Positions 63,470-64,000 of a stretch of DNA of 64,000 nucleotides are shown here, in pieces. Position numbers and translations under genes: made by a program. A model generated the notes under the pieces. It worked only from the letters and a program-made list of their open reading frames with translations, made no database searches and had not been told where the DNA came from. This stretch comes from Hydractinia symbiolongicarpus (taxonomy: Eukaryota > Cnidaria > Hydrozoa > Anthoathecata > Hydractiniidae): assembly GCF_029227915.1 (NCBI RefSeq), contig NC_079875.1:40817201-40881200 (forward strand), given 5' to 3'. The stretch's first letter is position 1. Each line of letters starts with the position of its first letter.

Positions 63470-64000
63470 TTAAAAACTACAAGTCTCATGCGTTTTAGTG
63501 GTGAAAAAATAATTTAAAAAATTATTTGGGAAATGAGTTTCCTCCCTGGGTACTTTCTTTGTATACTTTTGACTATACGGGCCGTGTCCCGGATTTACGG
63601 GAAATGGCGGGTTTTCGTTTGCCGGCGATTAAACTTTTTTTATTCAGCGTCTCATCAAAAATGAAAACATTTTTGAAAACTACAAGTCTCATGCGATTTA
63701 GTGGTGAAAAGATAATTTAAAAAATCGTTCTGGAAATGTGTTTACTCACAGGGTACTTTCTTTGTATACATTCGACTATACGGGACAAGCCCTGGATTTA
63801 AAGGAAATCGCGGGTTTTCGTTTGCCGGCGATTAAACTTCTTTTATTCAGCGTCTCATCAAAAATGAAATCATTTTTGAAAACTACAAGTCTCATGCGTT
63901 TTAGTGGTGAAAGAATAATTTAAAAAATCGTTCTGGAAATGAGTTTACTCACAGGGTACTTTCTTTGTATACATTCGACTATACGAACCAAACAAGCCCG
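63470..64000 (-). repeat. End of window, irregular inverted monomers
   Basis: Ordinary inverted monomers with no visible higher-order period. The last bases (ACGAACCAAACAAGCCCG) differ from the usual ACGGGCCAAGCCCGGG by substitutions and an apparent insertion of about four bases. The window ends here, so whether the array degenerates or continues cannot be seen. Confidence 0.7.

Larger units (their letters stand above)
58057..64000 (-). repeat. Same satellite, inverted (-) array
   Basis: About 29 monomers of the same family read as the reverse complement: the + strand now shows CCGGCGATTAAAC, ATGAGTTTACTC and CTACAAGTCTCATGCG instead of their complements. The array runs to the window edge, so its true length is unknown. 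Its monomers are not a mirror image of those immediately left of the switch. They have their own higher-order period, first 811-812 bp and then 1,823 bp. Some private variants are shared with + monomers near 46.1 kb and 55.6 kb, so the inverted array probably derives from related local sequence. There are no genes. Confidence 0.96.

Noticed and set aside
1-64000. CRISPR array
   Set aside because: The repeat unit is about 203 bp and continuous. There are no short direct repeats separated by unique spacers and no cas genes.
1-64000. Telomere or subtelomere marker repeats (such as TTAGGG or TTTAGGG runs)
   Set aside because: No tandem run of a telomeric hexamer or heptamer was seen.

Overview
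The whole 64 kb is one satellite DNA. A monomer of about 203 bp (38% G+C in a hand-built consensus) is repeated head to tail roughly 315 times with no other sequence between copies. I found no protein gene, RNA gene, transposon, CRISPR array, telomere repeat or replication origin. Such an array means a eukaryotic chromosome, most plausibly a centromeric, pericentromeric or other heterochromatic block. I do not recognise the satellite family and cannot name the species. The open frames present are by-products of the repeat: they occur on both strands over the same bases, most begin at TTG or GTG, and the reading frame shifts with every monomer because 203 is not a multiple of three.

Layout. 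Positions 1-58,056 hold about 286 monomers in one orientation (called +, reading TTTAATCGCCGGC). At 58,056/58,057 the orientation flips once, and 58,057-64,000 holds about 29 monomers in the - orientation. The + part is a mosaic of higher-order repeats (HORs). Block A, 1-8,162, contains three diverged copies of an 8-monomer unit (about 1,618 bp). A 7.3 kb segment at 8,163-15,458 is duplicated in tandem at 15,459-22,551; each copy holds a 5-monomer HOR (1,014 bp) followed by a 4-monomer HOR (812 bp). A 6-monomer HOR (1,212 bp) covers about 23,170-26,550. A mixed zone at 26,550-35,186 includes a 5-monomer HOR of about 1,009 bp. A 9-monomer HOR (1,826 bp) with 8- and 6-monomer deletion derivatives covers 35,187 to about 46,210. 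A transitional zone follows, then a 4,035 bp block at 47,613-51,647 with its tandem copy at 51,648-55,485, then 55,486-58,056. The inverted part has a 4-monomer HOR (811-812 bp) that passes into a 9-monomer unit (1,823 bp, two copies).

Mechanism seen in the sequence. Nearly all length differences between related blocks are whole monomers (203 or 197 bp, or multiples). Several breakpoints can be placed inside short tracts shared by the two parental monomers, leaving chimeric monomers. This is the expected footprint of unequal exchange or replication slippage between homologous monomers. The one clear exception is a 76 bp deletion at 26,046/26,047.

The monomer has three short dyad symmetries and more CpG than expected. 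In one of its two common states it carries a motif resembling a CENP-B box with the spacer one base short. These, with the single inversion point, are the items most worth a second look.
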